A stretch of 64,000 nucleotides of DNA from Paenibacillus polysaccharolyticus (GTDB lineage: Bacteria; Bacillota; Bacilli; Paenibacillales; Paenibacillaceae): the NCBI RefSeq assembly GCF_900102085.1, contig NZ_FMVM01000017.1, positions 1-64,000 of the forward strand. Reading direction: 5' to 3'. The notes under the pieces were generated by a model. That model was given only the letters and a program-made list of their open reading frames with translations. It searched no databases and had not been told where the DNA came from. Position 1 is the stretch's first letter. Each line of letters starts with the position of its first letter. A program made the translations under genes and the position numbers. This document shows positions 17,069-26,689 of this stretch, in pieces.

Positions 17069-18352
17069 CTATTCCTCCTTCTCGTCCCGCAAGAAATAAA
17101 TCGTATCCAGACGGAACTGCTCTGCGGCCTCACGAACATCCTGCTTGGTAATCTGCTCGATTTGTGCAAGTAGCTCTTCAGACGTTCTTTCCTTACCAGA
17201 CAACTGACGGTTAAAATCGTAAGCAATCATCTCAAAAGCAGCATCCTGCATTTCTTTTAACAGATTACGGATCATCGCTTTCGTCTGGGACATCTCCAGA
17301 TCGGTGATATGGCCAAGTTTCATTTCCTCAAGTTGCTGCTTGATGATGGTCACTGCTTTTTCATAATTGGGAATTTCAATCCCGGATTGAACAGTAGCAA
17401 TGCCTTTGTGCCCGTCGTATCTGGAAGAAGCATAATAGGCGAGGCTTTCTTTTTCACGAACATTGACAAACAGCTTCGAATGTGGGTATCCACCCAGAAT
17501 ACCGTTATACATTAGCGCTGATGCGTATTTATCGTCTGCATAGGTAATGGAAGTGCGAAGCCCCAGGTTCAGCTTGCCCTGCCCAATGTTCAGCCGTTCA
17601 ATGACCGTATTTGGCTCCTCATCCCCACGCACCGACTTCTGAGCCTGATAGTCAGAGGAAGTCTTGCGTTCAAGGTTAAAATGACGCTCTACCAGTTCCT
17701 CCACTTCTTCCAGAGTTGTATCCCCGACCACATACAAGTCCATACTGGCTTCTTTTAGCCAGTTTTCATAAGTAGCTGTTAATTCAGGAGGTTCAATGGC
17801 TGGCAGTGCTTTTCGTTCACCCAAGGGATGAAGCCGGTAAGGTTCATGCTTGCACATTTCTTCGATACACCGTTCAGCTGCATAACGCATTTTATCGTTC
17901 ACAATCGACTCCAGCTTTTTACGAACCGTCTCGCGTTCTGCCTGTACATACGGCGTTTTGAAGTGTCCATTTTCCCTTGCGGGCTTGGTCAACACTTCTC
18001 CGAGAAACGCGAACGAACGATCCAGAAGTTGCTGCTCCCCACCTCCGACAAACGAATCATTAATGGTGTCCATACGAAACTGCACAATCTGATAATCACC
18101 GCGTTTATAGACGTCAAAACCAAATCCTGCTCCGTACAAGTGCTCCAATTGCTCTCGAAACTGCGTTGTTTCCGGATACGACTCCGTCCCTCTTCTTAAA
18201 ACAAACGGTGTCAGTGCCACGGGAGTAACGGTGTCCTCGCGTAGCGGAACTCCAGCATACAGTGAGATAGCGAACGTCTTGAAACGTTTGGTTGGAAGCA
18301 CATGGATACGTAGCTGTTTACGGCTACCTCGTTCAAATGCTACGGTATTCAA
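17069..18352 (-). CDS. ymfF: M16 family peptidase-like protein YmfF (non-catalytic partner)
   Basis: This 427-residue M16-fold protein has no HxxEH motif: the equivalent region reads ALTPFVLRRGTESYP. It matches the two-subunit M16 arrangement in which one subunit is catalytic (YmfH) and the other binds substrate. A conserved Arg/Tyr region (NVREKESLAYYASSRYDG) typical of substrate binding is present near residue 315. The start is a TTG at 18352 preceded by AAAGGGG. It is directly followed by ymfH. Confidence 0.92.
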   Translation of the reverse strand: MNTVAFERGSRKQLRIHVLPTKRFKTFAISLYAGVPLREDTVTPVALTPFVLRRGTESYPETTQFREQLEHLYGAGFGFDVYKRGDYQIVQFRMDTINDSFVGGGEQQLLDRSFAFLGEVLTKPARENGHFKTPYVQAERETVRKKLESIVNDKMRYAAERCIEEMCKHEPYRLHPLGERKALPAIEPPELTATYENWLKEASMDLYVVGDTTLEEVEELVERHFNLERKTSSDYQAQKSVRGDEEPNTVIERLNIGQGKLNLGLRTSITYADDKYASALMYNGILGGYPHSKLFVNVREKESLAYYASSRYDGHKGIATVQSGIEIPNYEKAVTIIKQQLEEMKLGHITDLEMSQTKAMIRNLLKEMQDAAFEMIAYDFNRQLSGKERTSEELLAQIEQITKQDVREAAEQFRLDTIYFLRDEKEE

Positions 18353-18438
18353 ATGTCAAAACCCCTTTACGGCGTCATTTAGATAACCATTTCCTCAAGC
18401 TTAAACGTAACCACCATTTTAAACTATCCAAAAGCCAA

Positions 18439-18471
18439 GAAGCAACCGAAGTCATGCCTTCTGGTTGCTTC
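18439..18471 (-). terminator. Hairpin terminator after sleB
   Basis: The stem GAAGCAACC/GGTTGCTTC (18439-18447 with 18463-18471) has an inner GAAG/CTTC pair and a short loop, with a moderately T-rich stretch after it on the minus strand. Confidence 0.6.
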
Positions 18472-18479
18472 CCGCCCGA

Positions 18480-19313
18480 TTACATGCAGAATATATGCTG
18501 CCCAATCGTTTTCACCTGCGGACGAGTCCATATCCATTTGGATGTGGCTGTCTTCGGGTTAAAATAATACAAACATCCACCGGAAGGGTCCCACCCGTTC
18601 AATGCCTGTTCTACAGCTTTTTTCGCCTGTGCATTGGGCTCCAGATAAATCTGTCCATCTGCTACGGCTGTAAAGGCTCCCGGTTGAAAGATGACCCCGG
18701 AAGGCGTAGATGGAAAACTTGTTGAGTTTACGCGATTCAGAATAACAGCGGCTACGGCTACCTGACCTTCAAACGGTTCTCCTCGCGCTTCGCCATATAC
18801 GGCATTCGCCATAATTTTAAGCTCGTTCTCGGAGAGTCCGAGCGCATTGGCAGAACCCATATTGTCCTTCTCATTACTTGAAGGTTCTCCACCTCCGCCT
18901 GTGTCTCCGCCAGATGCTCCTTCTTTATGCAAAGGAGGCTCGGTAGGTGACCATTTGGTGCTGGCGTTATACAGCTTTAGCTTCGTTTTGGCTCCAACCA
19001 CGCCATCTGCCTTCATGCCAAATTCAGATTGAAACCATTTCACTGATTTCAGCGTGCTACTGCCGAAATTACTATCGATTTTGCCATTGTAGAAACCGAG
19101 ATACTTCAATCGTCCCTGAAGCTCGTAGACATCCTGACCGTAACTGCCATATTTCACGGTATTGTTACTGAAGGTCGGCACTGCTTTTTCCTCTACTGGA
19201 GGGTTGTTCTGAGCAGCGCTTTGAGGTGCTGTATGCTCAGGAAGCAAATAACGGATTCCAAGCGCGGTTATCAGCAAAATAGCAGTGAAAAGCCATAGGT
19301 TCATTTTTCGCAT
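18480..19313 (-). CDS. sleB: Spore cortex-lytic enzyme / SleB-type cell wall hydrolase
   Basis: The protein has an N-terminal hydrophobic segment (about 4-20, signal peptide or anchor) and a peptidoglycan-binding domain (YGSYGQDVYELQGRLKYLGF to about residue 118). A Gly/Ser/Glu-rich linker follows, then a C-terminal Hydrolase_2 domain (ANAVYGEARGEPFEGQVAVA near 170, with the family Glu). SleB hydrolyses spore cortex muramic-lactam peptidoglycan at germination. The usual partner gene ypeB is not next to it here. A sigma-G-like promoter upstream supports a spore role, but a vegetative wall hydrolase cannot be excluded. Confidence 0.85.
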   Translation of the reverse strand: MRKMNLWLFTAILLITALGIRYLLPEHTAPQSAAQNNPPVEEKAVPTFSNNTVKYGSYGQDVYELQGRLKYLGFYNGKIDSNFGSSTLKSVKWFQSEFGMKADGVVGAKTKLKLYNASTKWSPTEPPLHKEGASGGDTGGGGEPSSNEKDNMGSANALGLSENELKIMANAVYGEARGEPFEGQVAVAAVILNRVNSTSFPSTPSGVIFQPGAFTAVADGQIYLEPNAQAKKAVEQALNGWDPSGGCLYYFNPKTATSKWIWTRPQVKTIGQHIFCM

Positions 19314-19362
19314 CGACTATGCTCTACCTTTCTCTTGTGGGATTTAACAGAATCGCTACCGT

Positions 19363-19392
19363 TATTATGACAAGCAGTGTTGTTTCCTATGC
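19363..19392 (-). promoter_or_regulatory. Sigma-G-like promoter before sleB
   Basis: GCATA (19388-19392, matching GnATR), 18 bases, then CATAATA (19363-19369, matching CATnnTA) on the minus strand, about 50 bases before the sleB start. Sigma-F shares this pattern. Confidence 0.6.
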
Positions 19393-19445
19393 ACCAAACG
19401 ATCCGAACTCTGGAGCAAATGGCAAAACCTCAAAAGCTGTGAAAC

Positions 19446-19481
19446 AGCAAAAAACCTTCAACCATAACGGTTGAAGGTTTT
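19446..19481 (-). terminator. Intrinsic terminator after spoIIIE
   Basis: A perfect 13-base stem AAAACCTTCAACC/GGTTGAAGGTTTT (19451-19463 with 19469-19481) and 5-base loop are followed on the minus strand by T residues. Confidence 0.9.
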
Positions 19482-19492
19482 CTAATGCTTTG

Positions 19493-22261
19493 CTATGAGC
19501 TTATTTTGTTCTGTTGATACTGTTCCAGCGAAACAAGGACTTCGCGCGGTTTGCTGCCTTCATATGGCCCAATCACACCTCTGGCTTCCATCGAGTCAAT
19601 CAAACGCGCTGCACGCGTATAACCTACCCGCATTCGACGTTGCAAGAGTGACACCGAAGCCTGCTTCGCTTCCAGAATGATCTGTACAGCCTGTTCGTAT
19701 AGCTCATCCTGTACTTCTTCCGTTGCTTGATTGGAATCATCTACCTCAGGTACAAGGGATTCATCATACTGCGCTTCACCTTGACCTCGGACATAATTCA
19801 CAATATTTTCAACTTCCTCATCGCTCATAAATGCACCCTGAACACGAATTGGCTTGGAAGCACCCATTGGCATGAACAGCATATCGCCCCGACCTAACAG
19901 TTTCTCCGCTCCGCCCATATCCAGGATCGTCCGTGAATCGACTTGTGAGGATACGCCAAATGCAATCCGTGAAGGAATATTGGCTTTGATTACCCCTGTA
20001 ATAACATCAACGGAAGGACGCTGCGTCGCAATGATCAGGTGAATGCCGGCTGCACGAGCCATCTGCGCAAGACGCGCAATCGCATCCTCTACATCTCCAG
20101 CAGCTACCATCATCAAATCAGCAAGCTCGTCCACAATAACCACAATGTAAGGCAGTACCGCCGCCGGATTATCTTTCATCAGATTGTTATATCCCTCAAC
20201 GTTACGTGTACCTGATTTGGAGAACAACTCATACCTTTTCTCCATCTCGACTACGATCTTTTTGAGCGCAAGCGACGCTCTTTTCGGATCGGTCACAACG
20301 GGTGCCATCAGATGCGGAATTCCGTTATAAACATTCAACTCAACCATTTTGGGGTCAACCATCAGAAACTTGACCTCATCCGGCTTTGCTTTATACAAAA
20401 TGCTGGTAATAATGCCGTTGATACATACCGACTTTCCTGATCCGGTAGCACCAGCCACTAACAAGTGGGGCATACGGGCCAAGTTGCCAATGATCGTCTG
20501 ACCTGATATATCACGTCCAAATGCGATCGTTACTTTGGATTCAGCATCCTGGAACGTGGCTGTTTCCATCACTTCACGCATGGTCACAACGGATACCTCG
20601 CCATTCGGAACTTCAATGCCAATTGCCGATTTCCCTGGAATTGGTGCCTCCATCCGAATATCCTTCGCAGCCAGAGCTAGAGCGATATCATCGGTAAGAC
20701 TGACGATCCGGCTAACCTTGACCCCGATATCTGGCTGAATTTCATACCTTGTGACCGCTGGACCTCGGACAACCTCCAGAACTTTGGCACGTACACCGAA
20801 ACTTTCTAGCGTCGCTTCCAGCTTGCGTGCTGTCTGCATATAATCCTTCTGGTCGGCGCCTTTTCCATTATTATTAGGCTTGGACAAAAGACGGAACGAA
20901 GGAAGCTTGTATGGCTTCGGCGGTGGTGGTGGCGGTACGACCGGTTGCGCATTCTCTCCTGTCACACCATCCTGCTCCGTTCCTGAGTTCAGCGTTTCAC
21001 TCGGTCCGTCTGCTCCATCCGTTATCTCTTGCTCAAGATCGGCTTGAAGCTTGTCTGTTGCGTCATACTCAGCTTCTACCAGTTCATCTGTAAATTTAAT
21101 ATCCGCTTTGTCTACCTGATCCAGAGTGCTGTCGTTATGATTCAGATCCTCTGGGAACGGATATGCATCATCCAGATCATCATCTTTGTCAGAGCCATCT
21201 GATCTGACATGTTCAAAGAAGTCACGAATGATCGGTGCCGAATCAGCCTTGGTCTGCGTTACTGATGCTGTTGCACCAACAGCTGCTACACCAGAACCTT
21301 TGATCACAGGTGACTCGGGCTCCCCAGACCATGCCTCGGTTGGCAACTCCTGCCCAGCACGATAAACGACCTGTTCCGATTCAAGCACATCTGTTTCCGA
21401 TGATTCATCAGCCTGCTTCGCGGGCTGACGATCCGCCCCCCATTTTCCAAACAACTGGAAGAATATCGGTGCCTTACGTTTGGGCAGCTGTCCCTCTTGG
21501 GAATCGGGAGAATCATATTCGTCATCCTCTTCCTCATCATCAACGGGTACAGGTGCGAGTTTACGTGCGTTGTTTTTCTTAATCCCCGCAACACTGGAAG
21601 CGGAACGTTTTGCTGGTCTGGATTCCAGCTTTTTGTACATCGAGCTGCCAGCATCCCAAATCTTTGTTCGGAATATGCGTATCAAATCAACATAGGACAA
21701 TCCCGTAACAAGCATAAAGCTAATCACAAACATGACGATCATGATCAATCTTGCGCCTAGACTGCCAAATAACCACAAAAATAAAGCAAACTGTCCTGCA
21801 CCAAGATACCCGCCGCTAATATCCTTACCCAGCATGGAATCCCGTTCTCCAGAGGCAGCAGGTGTCAATAGTTCAATTTGCATATCATTATGTACCTGGG
21901 TCAGCACCGCACCTGGTTCAAGTGCGTCAACCGGAAGCAGCTTCTGATGCATGGCGGATATGGTGCTCATCAAGGTTAACGCAAAGACGAGCAGTACCAA
22001 ACCAGTCTTGCGTGTAGTCCAGCCACTCGGCCACTTCCGATGAATCATCACCATCAAACCGTAATATATGCCCACAAGCGGAATCGCAAAATAAAACTTG
22101 CCAAGCATCAGTCCAAACATCTTGGAAAGCGAGCGTCCCACTGTAGCTTCACCCGATAGTGCTATAACTGCCAGTGTGATTAGCACAATGCCATAAATTT
22201 CATATTTTAAGACGCCGCTAAATCCGGCACCCTTTTTTTTCCTCTTTTTTCTTCTGGCCAA
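19493..22261 (-). CDS. spoIIIE: DNA translocase SpoIIIE/FtsK
   Basis: This 922-residue septal DNA pump has several N-terminal membrane segments (about 18-200). A long acidic, Pro-rich linker (about 210-455) follows, then an alpha/beta motor with Walker A GATGSGKS near residue 605 and Walker [13 protein letters not shown], and a C-terminal winged-helix gamma domain ([21 protein letters not shown]). By position next to tepA and ylzJ it is the SpoIIIE ortholog, which moves the forespore chromosome. The TTG start has a GGGGGTGA site, and an extended -10 (TGGTATAAT) lies upstream. Confidence 0.95.
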   Translation of the reverse strand: MARRKKRKKKGAGFSGVLKYEIYGIVLITLAVIALSGEATVGRSLSKMFGLMLGKFYFAIPLVGIYYGLMVMIHRKWPSGWTTRKTGLVLLVFALTLMSTISAMHQKLLPVDALEPGAVLTQVHNDMQIELLTPAASGERDSMLGKDISGGYLGAGQFALFLWLFGSLGARLIMIVMFVISFMLVTGLSYVDLIRIFRTKIWDAGSSMYKKLESRPAKRSASSVAGIKKNNARKLAPVPVDDEEEDDEYDSPDSQEGQLPKRKAPIFFQLFGKWGADRQPAKQADESSETDVLESEQVVYRAGQELPTEAWSGEPESPVIKGSGVAAVGATASVTQTKADSAPIIRDFFEHVRSDGSDKDDDLDDAYPFPEDLNHNDSTLDQVDKADIKFTDELVEAEYDATDKLQADLEQEITDGADGPSETLNSGTEQDGVTGENAQPVVPPPPPPKPYKLPSFRLLSKPNNNGKGADQKDYMQTARKLEATLESFGVRAKVLEVVRGPAVTRYEIQPDIGVKVSRIVSLTDDIALALAAKDIRMEAPIPGKSAIGIEVPNGEVSVVTMREVMETATFQDAESKVTIAFGRDISGQTIIGNLARMPHLLVAGATGSGKSVCINGIITSILYKAKPDEVKFLMVDPKMVELNVYNGIPHLMAPVVTDPKRASLALKKIVVEMEKRYELFSKSGTRNVEGYNNLMKDNPAAVLPYIVVIVDELADLMMVAAGDVEDAIARLAQMARAAGIHLIIATQRPSVDVITGVIKANIPSRIAFGVSSQVDSRTILDMGGAEKLLGRGDMLFMPMGASKPIRVQGAFMSDEEVENIVNYVRGQGEAQYDESLVPEVDDSNQATEEVQDELYEQAVQIILEAKQASVSLLQRRMRVGYTRAARLIDSMEARGVIGPYEGSKPREVLVSLEQYQQNKISS

Positions 22262-22284
22262 AATCAGGTCACCCCCAGAAGAAT

Positions 22285-22293
22285 ATTATACCA
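22285..22293 (-). promoter_or_regulatory. Extended -10 promoter candidate for spoIIIE
   Basis: The minus strand reads TGGTATAAT (22285-22293) in the gap between ylzJ and spoIIIE, 24 bases before the start codon. No convincing -35 was found. Confidence 0.45.
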
Positions 22294-22351
22294 TACAAAT
22301 ATATTCCGTACATATGTTCTTTTTCTGCACCATTTGTCTGAATTCGTCGCG

Positions 22352-22582
22352 TTATGTTGGACTTGTGTTACCCGAAAGCGGAACGGTTGCGCCCGGCAGA
22401 TTGGACGGGTCCAGATACGCTTCAAGTGGGCAGTCAAGTAAACGCACAATAACAGCCTCGGTGTCGTTTACCGGTCTGACCTGCATTAACAAACCATTCA
22501 TTCGAATCTCTTTCGTATCCCCCGCCTCTGTCCACATGCCTGACCATAGTTGCTCTGGAGGCATCACAGTATACATTGTCAT
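22352..22582 (-). CDS. ylzJ: YlzJ-like protein
   Basis: This 76-residue protein matches the small YlzJ family found between tepA and spoIIIE in Bacillales. It starts [15 protein letters not shown], and PPEQLW-type and [12 protein letters not shown] stretches are recognisable family features. The function is unknown. The ATG overlaps the tepA stop (ATGA) and has a GGGAGG site inside tepA, so translation is coupled. Confidence 0.85.
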   Translation of the reverse strand: MTMYTVMPPEQLWSGMWTEAGDTKEIRMNGLLMQVRPVNDTEAVIVRLLDCPLEAYLDPSNLPGATVPLSGNTSPT

Positions 22583-23355
22583 TGCGTGTATCCTCCCGCC
22601 TGCATCGACTGTCTTTTATCTCCCATAAGCTTGTTCAATTGTGCAATGGCTTGACCAATACCACCAACAGCATCCATCAAACCGTACTTCACTGCGTCCG
22701 CACTTCCTACCGCTGTTCCAATATCCCGATTCAATTCTCCTGTCTTGAACATCAATTCTTTGAACATGTCTTCGGAAATGTTAGAGTGCGAAGTCACAAA
22801 CCGTACAACACGTTCCTGCATCTTCTCCATGTATTCAAACGTCTGGGGTACACCTATGACAAGTCCGTTCATACGTATCGGGTGAATCGTCATTGTGGCA
22901 CTTCCCGCAATAAGCGAGTACGTGGAAGCAACTGCGATGGGTACACCAATACTATGCCCTCCTCCAATGACAACGGTCACCGTTGGTTTGCTCAAAGAGG
23001 CAATCATCTCAGCAATAGCAAGTCCAGCCTCCACATCACCACCTACCGTATTGAGAATAATCAAAATGCCTTCAATCTTCGGATTTTGTTCTGCCGCTAC
23101 CAGCTGCGGGATAATATGCTCATACTTGGTTGTTTTGTTCTGTGGGGGTAAAATCAAATGTCCCTCTACCTGACCGATAATGGTCATACAGAAAATATTA
23201 GATTCACTGGCTGGTGACTGTGTTTGTCCGAACTGCTGAATGGATTCTGTGACTGGAGAAAGTTGCTTCTCCTCCTGCACCGGAATATCTGGAGCTTCGG
23301 CCTCCGACTGATTGGATTTTGGCATTCGTTTGTTGTCATTCATCTGCTCATTCAT
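22579..23355 (-). CDS. tepA: ClpP-class serine protease TepA
   Basis: This is a ClpP/crotonase-fold protein of 258 residues, known in B. subtilis as translocation-enhancing protein and linked to degradation of spore proteins at germination. The Ser nucleophile is expected in GGGHSIGVP near residue 145, with a candidate His in TIHPIRMNG near 170. The N-terminal 40 residues are polar and probably disordered. The ATG follows an AGGAG site. ylzJ and then spoIIIE lie downstream, the conserved Bacillales order. Confidence 0.9.
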   Translation of the reverse strand: MNEQMNDNKRMPKSNQSEAEAPDIPVQEEKQLSPVTESIQQFGQTQSPASESNIFCMTIIGQVEGHLILPPQNKTTKYEHIIPQLVAAEQNPKIEGILIILNTVGGDVEAGLAIAEMIASLSKPTVTVVIGGGHSIGVPIAVASTYSLIAGSATMTIHPIRMNGLVIGVPQTFEYMEKMQERVVRFVTSHSNISEDMFKELMFKTGELNRDIGTAVGSADAVKYGLMDAVGGIGQAIAQLNKLMGDKRQSMQAGGYTQ

Positions 23356-23508
23356 AAAATGCTGTCTCCTTCTCCTGAAAAATATAATAGTTGTCTTTTC
23401 CTTAGTATGGGGAATCTGTCAACGACCTTATACTTTCCCTGAACAAACATTTCCATCAATCAGTCTTTGAAATTTTTGCTTCCCTCTCATACTCCCTTTT
23501 AAAAACAC

Positions 23509-23562
23509 AAAAAAGCCCCTTCTCTACGAGGAACCGTCCAATATTACTCGTAGAGAAGGGGC
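23509..23562 (-). terminator. Intrinsic terminator after the RNase J gene
   Basis: A perfect 16-base stem GCCCCTTCTCTACGAG (23515-23530 with 23547-23562) is followed on the minus strand by six T residues and further T-rich sequence. Confidence 0.92.
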
Positions 23563-23601
23563 GACTGTGTGCCTGATTATATGTTTTTCATTAAACTTAT
23601 T

Positions 23602-25284
23602 TTAAACTTCCATAATGATTGGCAAAATCATCGGTCTACGACGCGTTTGCTCATACAGGAAACGTCCCAAAGCATCTTTAACATTTGTTTTAAGTGATGC
23701 CCACTCGTTTACATTTTCACTCATCAGCTTCTGCAAAGTACTGCTTACAATGCGATTAGCCTCATCGAGCAGTCCTTCTGATTCACGTACATACACGAAT
23801 CCGCGGGAGATAATATCCGGACCAGAGACGATTTTACCATCCTGCTTGCTGAGTGTTACCACGACAACCAGAATACCATCCTGAGACAGCAACTTACGAT
23901 CACGCAATACGATGTTACCAACATCACCTACACCCAGACCATCAATCAACACGTTACCTGCAGTTACTTTACCTGCTTTACGTGCAGCTCCACCTTGAAT
24001 CTCGACAACTTCACCGATATCCGTAATGAAAATATTATCCGGGTCGATGCCTACAGATTCAGCGAGAACCGCGTGACGACGTTGCATCCGGAATTCACCG
24101 TGAATCGGCAGGAAGTATTTCGGTTTCATCAGGTTGAGCATAAGCTTCAATTCTTCCTGACTGCCGTGACCAGATACGTGAACGCCACTGTTAGCACCGC
24201 TGTAATGTACGTTAGCTCCCAGACGGAACAGTTCGTCAATTGTACGGCCTACATACTTCTCGTTTCCTGGTACTGGTGTTGCCGCAATGATAACAGTATC
24301 TCCAGGAAGGATGTCCACTTTACGATGCGTAGAACGCGCCATACGTGTCAATGCGGACATTGGCTCACCTTGGCTACCTGTGCAAAGAATAACTACACGA
24401 TCTGCAGCCATTTTGCCAACTTCTTCTGGCTCAATGATCATTCCGTCTGGAATTTCCAGATAACCTAAATCCGAAGCAATCCCCACCACATTTACCATGC
24501 TACGTCCGATCACTGCAACTTTACGTCCAGTAACCTCTGCTGCATTGATAACCTGTTGAATACGGTGCACGTTGGAAGCAAACGTTGCGACAACGACACG
24601 TTGGCTAGCTTTGCGGAAAATATCTTCCAGCACAATGCCTACGTTTTTCTCAGATGGAGTAAATCCAGGTTTCTCCGCATTGGTACTGTCAGACAGCAGC
24701 GCAAGTACGCCGTTGGTTCCGATCTGTGCCATACGTTGAAGATCTGCATACTGACCATTCACTGGCGTATGATCAAATTTAAAGTCTCCCGTGTGAACAA
24801 CTGCGCCTTCCGGCGTTTCTACACATACCCCGACGGAATCCGGAATACTATGGTTAGTAGCAAAGAATGATGCTTTCAGCGTTGTTCCCAGTTCGAGCTC
24901 TGAATCTGCGTTGATGAGGATACGTTTCGTCTCACCAAGCAAATTTGCTTCTTTCAGTTTGTTCTCGACAAGACCAAGTGTAAGTCTTGTTCCGTAAACA
25001 GGAACATTCAAGTGTTTGAGGACATATGGCAAACCGCCGATGTGATCCTCGTGTCCGTGAGTTAAAATAATGCCGCGTACTTTATCACGGTTCTCAGTCA
25101 AGTACGAAATGTCAGGGATGACAATATCAATACCAAGCATATCTTCTTCAGGGAATTTAAGACCAGCGTCTACGACTACAATGTCGTTCGCGTATTGGAT
25201 AACATACATATTTTTACCAATCTCGCCTACGCCGCCCAATGCAAAAATCATCAGCTTCTCGTTATTATTATTTTTCTTAGACAA
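23602..25284 (-). CDS. rnjB: Ribonuclease J (RNase J2-type by sequence and position)
   Basis: This beta-CASP metallo-beta-lactamase ribonuclease has 560 residues. RNase J has 5' exonuclease and endonuclease activity in mRNA decay and rRNA maturation. The zinc motif THGHEDHIGG is intact (His76, His78, Asp80, His81), with TGDFKFD and SGHGSQEE further on. Sequence details such as VVDAGLKFPEEDMLGIDIVIPDISYL and the slot beside tepA fit the J2 (YmfA) branch. As I recall it, B. subtilis J2 has a degenerate version of the zinc motif. It starts at a TTG after AGGAGG. Confidence 0.9.
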   Translation of the reverse strand: MSKKNNNNEKLMIFALGGVGEIGKNMYVIQYANDIVVVDAGLKFPEEDMLGIDIVIPDISYLTENRDKVRGIILTHGHEDHIGGLPYVLKHLNVPVYGTRLTLGLVENKLKEANLLGETKRILINADSELELGTTLKASFFATNHSIPDSVGVCVETPEGAVVHTGDFKFDHTPVNGQYADLQRMAQIGTNGVLALLSDSTNAEKPGFTPSEKNVGIVLEDIFRKASQRVVVATFASNVHRIQQVINAAEVTGRKVAVIGRSMVNVVGIASDLGYLEIPDGMIIEPEEVGKMAADRVVILCTGSQGEPMSALTRMARSTHRKVDILPGDTVIIAATPVPGNEKYVGRTIDELFRLGANVHYSGANSGVHVSGHGSQEELKLMLNLMKPKYFLPIHGEFRMQRRHAVLAESVGIDPDNIFITDIGEVVEIQGGAARKAGKVTAGNVLIDGLGVGDVGNIVLRDRKLLSQDGILVVVVTLSKQDGKIVSGPDIISRGFVYVRESEGLLDEANRIVSSTLQKLMSENVNEWASLKTNVKDALGRFLYEQTRRRPMILPIIMEV

Positions 25285-25663
25285 ATGAATCTGAACCTCC
25301 TATGGTAGTTGGACGTCGTACCTTATTATTTATTGTAAGTTAAGAAAAGTAGTTCAAACATCACACCCCTAAGAATTAGGGATGAATGCAAAAGAACACC
25401 TTTATTCACGATATCTGGAAGAAGTTCTTCGAAGTTATACCCCATCACCAACAGGTTGGATCCGAATTTCCCCTCTTAGCCGTTCCTTCCTTTTTCACCG
25501 CAAAGCCACACCAACGAAACGATGTCGCTTTCAATTTCAAAAAAATACCGCACCCAGTCACTTGACATCATTATACATGATTAAAAACAGAAAAAACAAG
25601 TCACTCTCTCGTTAACCTGTAGGTTTCCCTTCCTGCAAAAAAAGAAACCTTACATCGCTCGTC
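25285..25663. other. Gene-poor gap upstream of RNase J
   Basis: Apart from the rnjB ribosome binding site and the dapA terminator beyond it, this gap holds only small dyads: CCCTAA/TTAGGG (25367-25372 with 25376-25381) and AGGTTTC/GAAACCT (25621-25627 with 25644-25650). A TTGAAC at about 25350 on the minus strand could be a -35, but no clear -10 sits at proper spacing. A 77-codon plus-strand frame at 25382-25615 has no ribosome binding site and a composition unlike a protein. No known riboswitch was recognised. Confidence 0.5.
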
Positions 25664-25705
25664 AAAAAAAGAACCGCTGCCTCAACTTGAGAGGTGCGGT
25701 TCTTT
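25664..25705 (-). terminator. Intrinsic terminator after dapA
   Basis: The stem AAAGAACCGC/GCGGTTCTTT (25668-25677 with 25696-25705) has an inner CCTC/GAGG pairing and is followed on the minus strand by a T-run. Confidence 0.88.
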
Positions 25706-25763
25706 CGTTAAACAAAGCGTTCATGCTTATCATTAATAAACGTCTAAAGAATCCAACTTTTAT

Positions 25764-26642
25764 TTACAATTGAAGCAGATTTTTAATGTAATCCTGCTCC
25801 TCCGTAGTAGGCGGAATCAAAGGCAGACGTACTGAACCTACATCCAGTCCGCGTAAAGTTAATGCATATTTTACCGCTACCGGATTAGGCAAAGGCTGTG
25901 GGCACTCAAACAGCCCTTTGAAGAGCGGGAAGAGCTTCTGATGAATGCGTCTCGCCTGTAGAGGGTCGCCGCCATAAAAGGCATCGATCATATTTTTCAT
26001 CTCCGCACCTACGACATGACTCGCCACGCTAACAATACCGTGAGCACCGACTGCAATAGCAGGCAGACCTGCTGCGTCATCCCCTGTATAGACTCTGAAA
26101 TGGTCAGGCGCACCCGCTGCTATTAAAGTCACCTGCTCCATGGATGCACATTCCTTCGTTGCCACAATATTCGGGATTTGTGCCAGTCGCAATGTGGTTG
26201 CGGCAGACAGGTTTGCGACAGTACGTCCAGGTACATTGTACAGCATCACTGGTAACGTCGTTGCAGCAGCAATCGCTTCAAAATGTCTAAACATACCTTC
26301 TTGGCTCGGCTTGTTGTAGTACGGTACAACTAATAATACCCCGTCTACCCCGACACGTTCAGCTTCCTCTGTCAGATGGATAGAATGCGCTGTATTGTAG
26401 CTGCCCGTCCCGGCTATAATCTTGCACCTTCCAGCCGCATGTTTCACTGCAAATTCGAATAATTGAACTTTCTCTGTATCACTAAGTGTTGGCGACTCCC
26501 CTGTTGTACCAGAAATCACGAGAGTCTCCGACTTTTGATCAACGATCAGATAATCGATGAGACGTGCCGTTTCCTCCCAATGTATCTCTCCTTGTGCATT
26601 GAACGGAGTGACCATTGCTGTAATCAATCTTCCAAAGTCCAA
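25764..26642 (-). CDS. dapA: 4-hydroxy-tetrahydrodipicolinate synthase
   Basis: DapA condenses pyruvate with aspartate semialdehyde, the first committed step to diaminopimelate, lysine and dipicolinate. The family motifs are GTTGESPTLSD (residues 44-54), YNVPGRT near 133 and the Schiff-base lysine in VATKECA near 161. Length is the usual 292. It starts at a TTG preceded by GGGAGG. It follows dapG by 121 bases counted from coding end to start codon less its leader, and feeds both wall and spore pathways alongside dpaAB. Confidence 0.96.
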   Translation of the reverse strand: MDFGRLITAMVTPFNAQGEIHWEETARLIDYLIVDQKSETLVISGTTGESPTLSDTEKVQLFEFAVKHAAGRCKIIAGTGSYNTAHSIHLTEEAERVGVDGVLLVVPYYNKPSQEGMFRHFEAIAAATTLPVMLYNVPGRTVANLSAATTLRLAQIPNIVATKECASMEQVTLIAAGAPDHFRVYTGDDAAGLPAIAVGAHGIVSVASHVVGAEMKNMIDAFYGGDPLQARRIHQKLFPLFKGLFECPQPLPNPVAVKYALTLRGLDVGSVRLPLIPPTTEEQDYIKNLLQL

Positions 26643-26689
26643 ATCGATTCCTCCCTCAAAACAAGTCTGGCTCCGCTAACATGGGTGAG

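Noticed and set aside
25382-25615. 77-codon plus-strand frame in the gap before RNase J
   Set aside because: It does not overlap a gene, but has no ribosome binding site, an atypical composition and no recognisable family.
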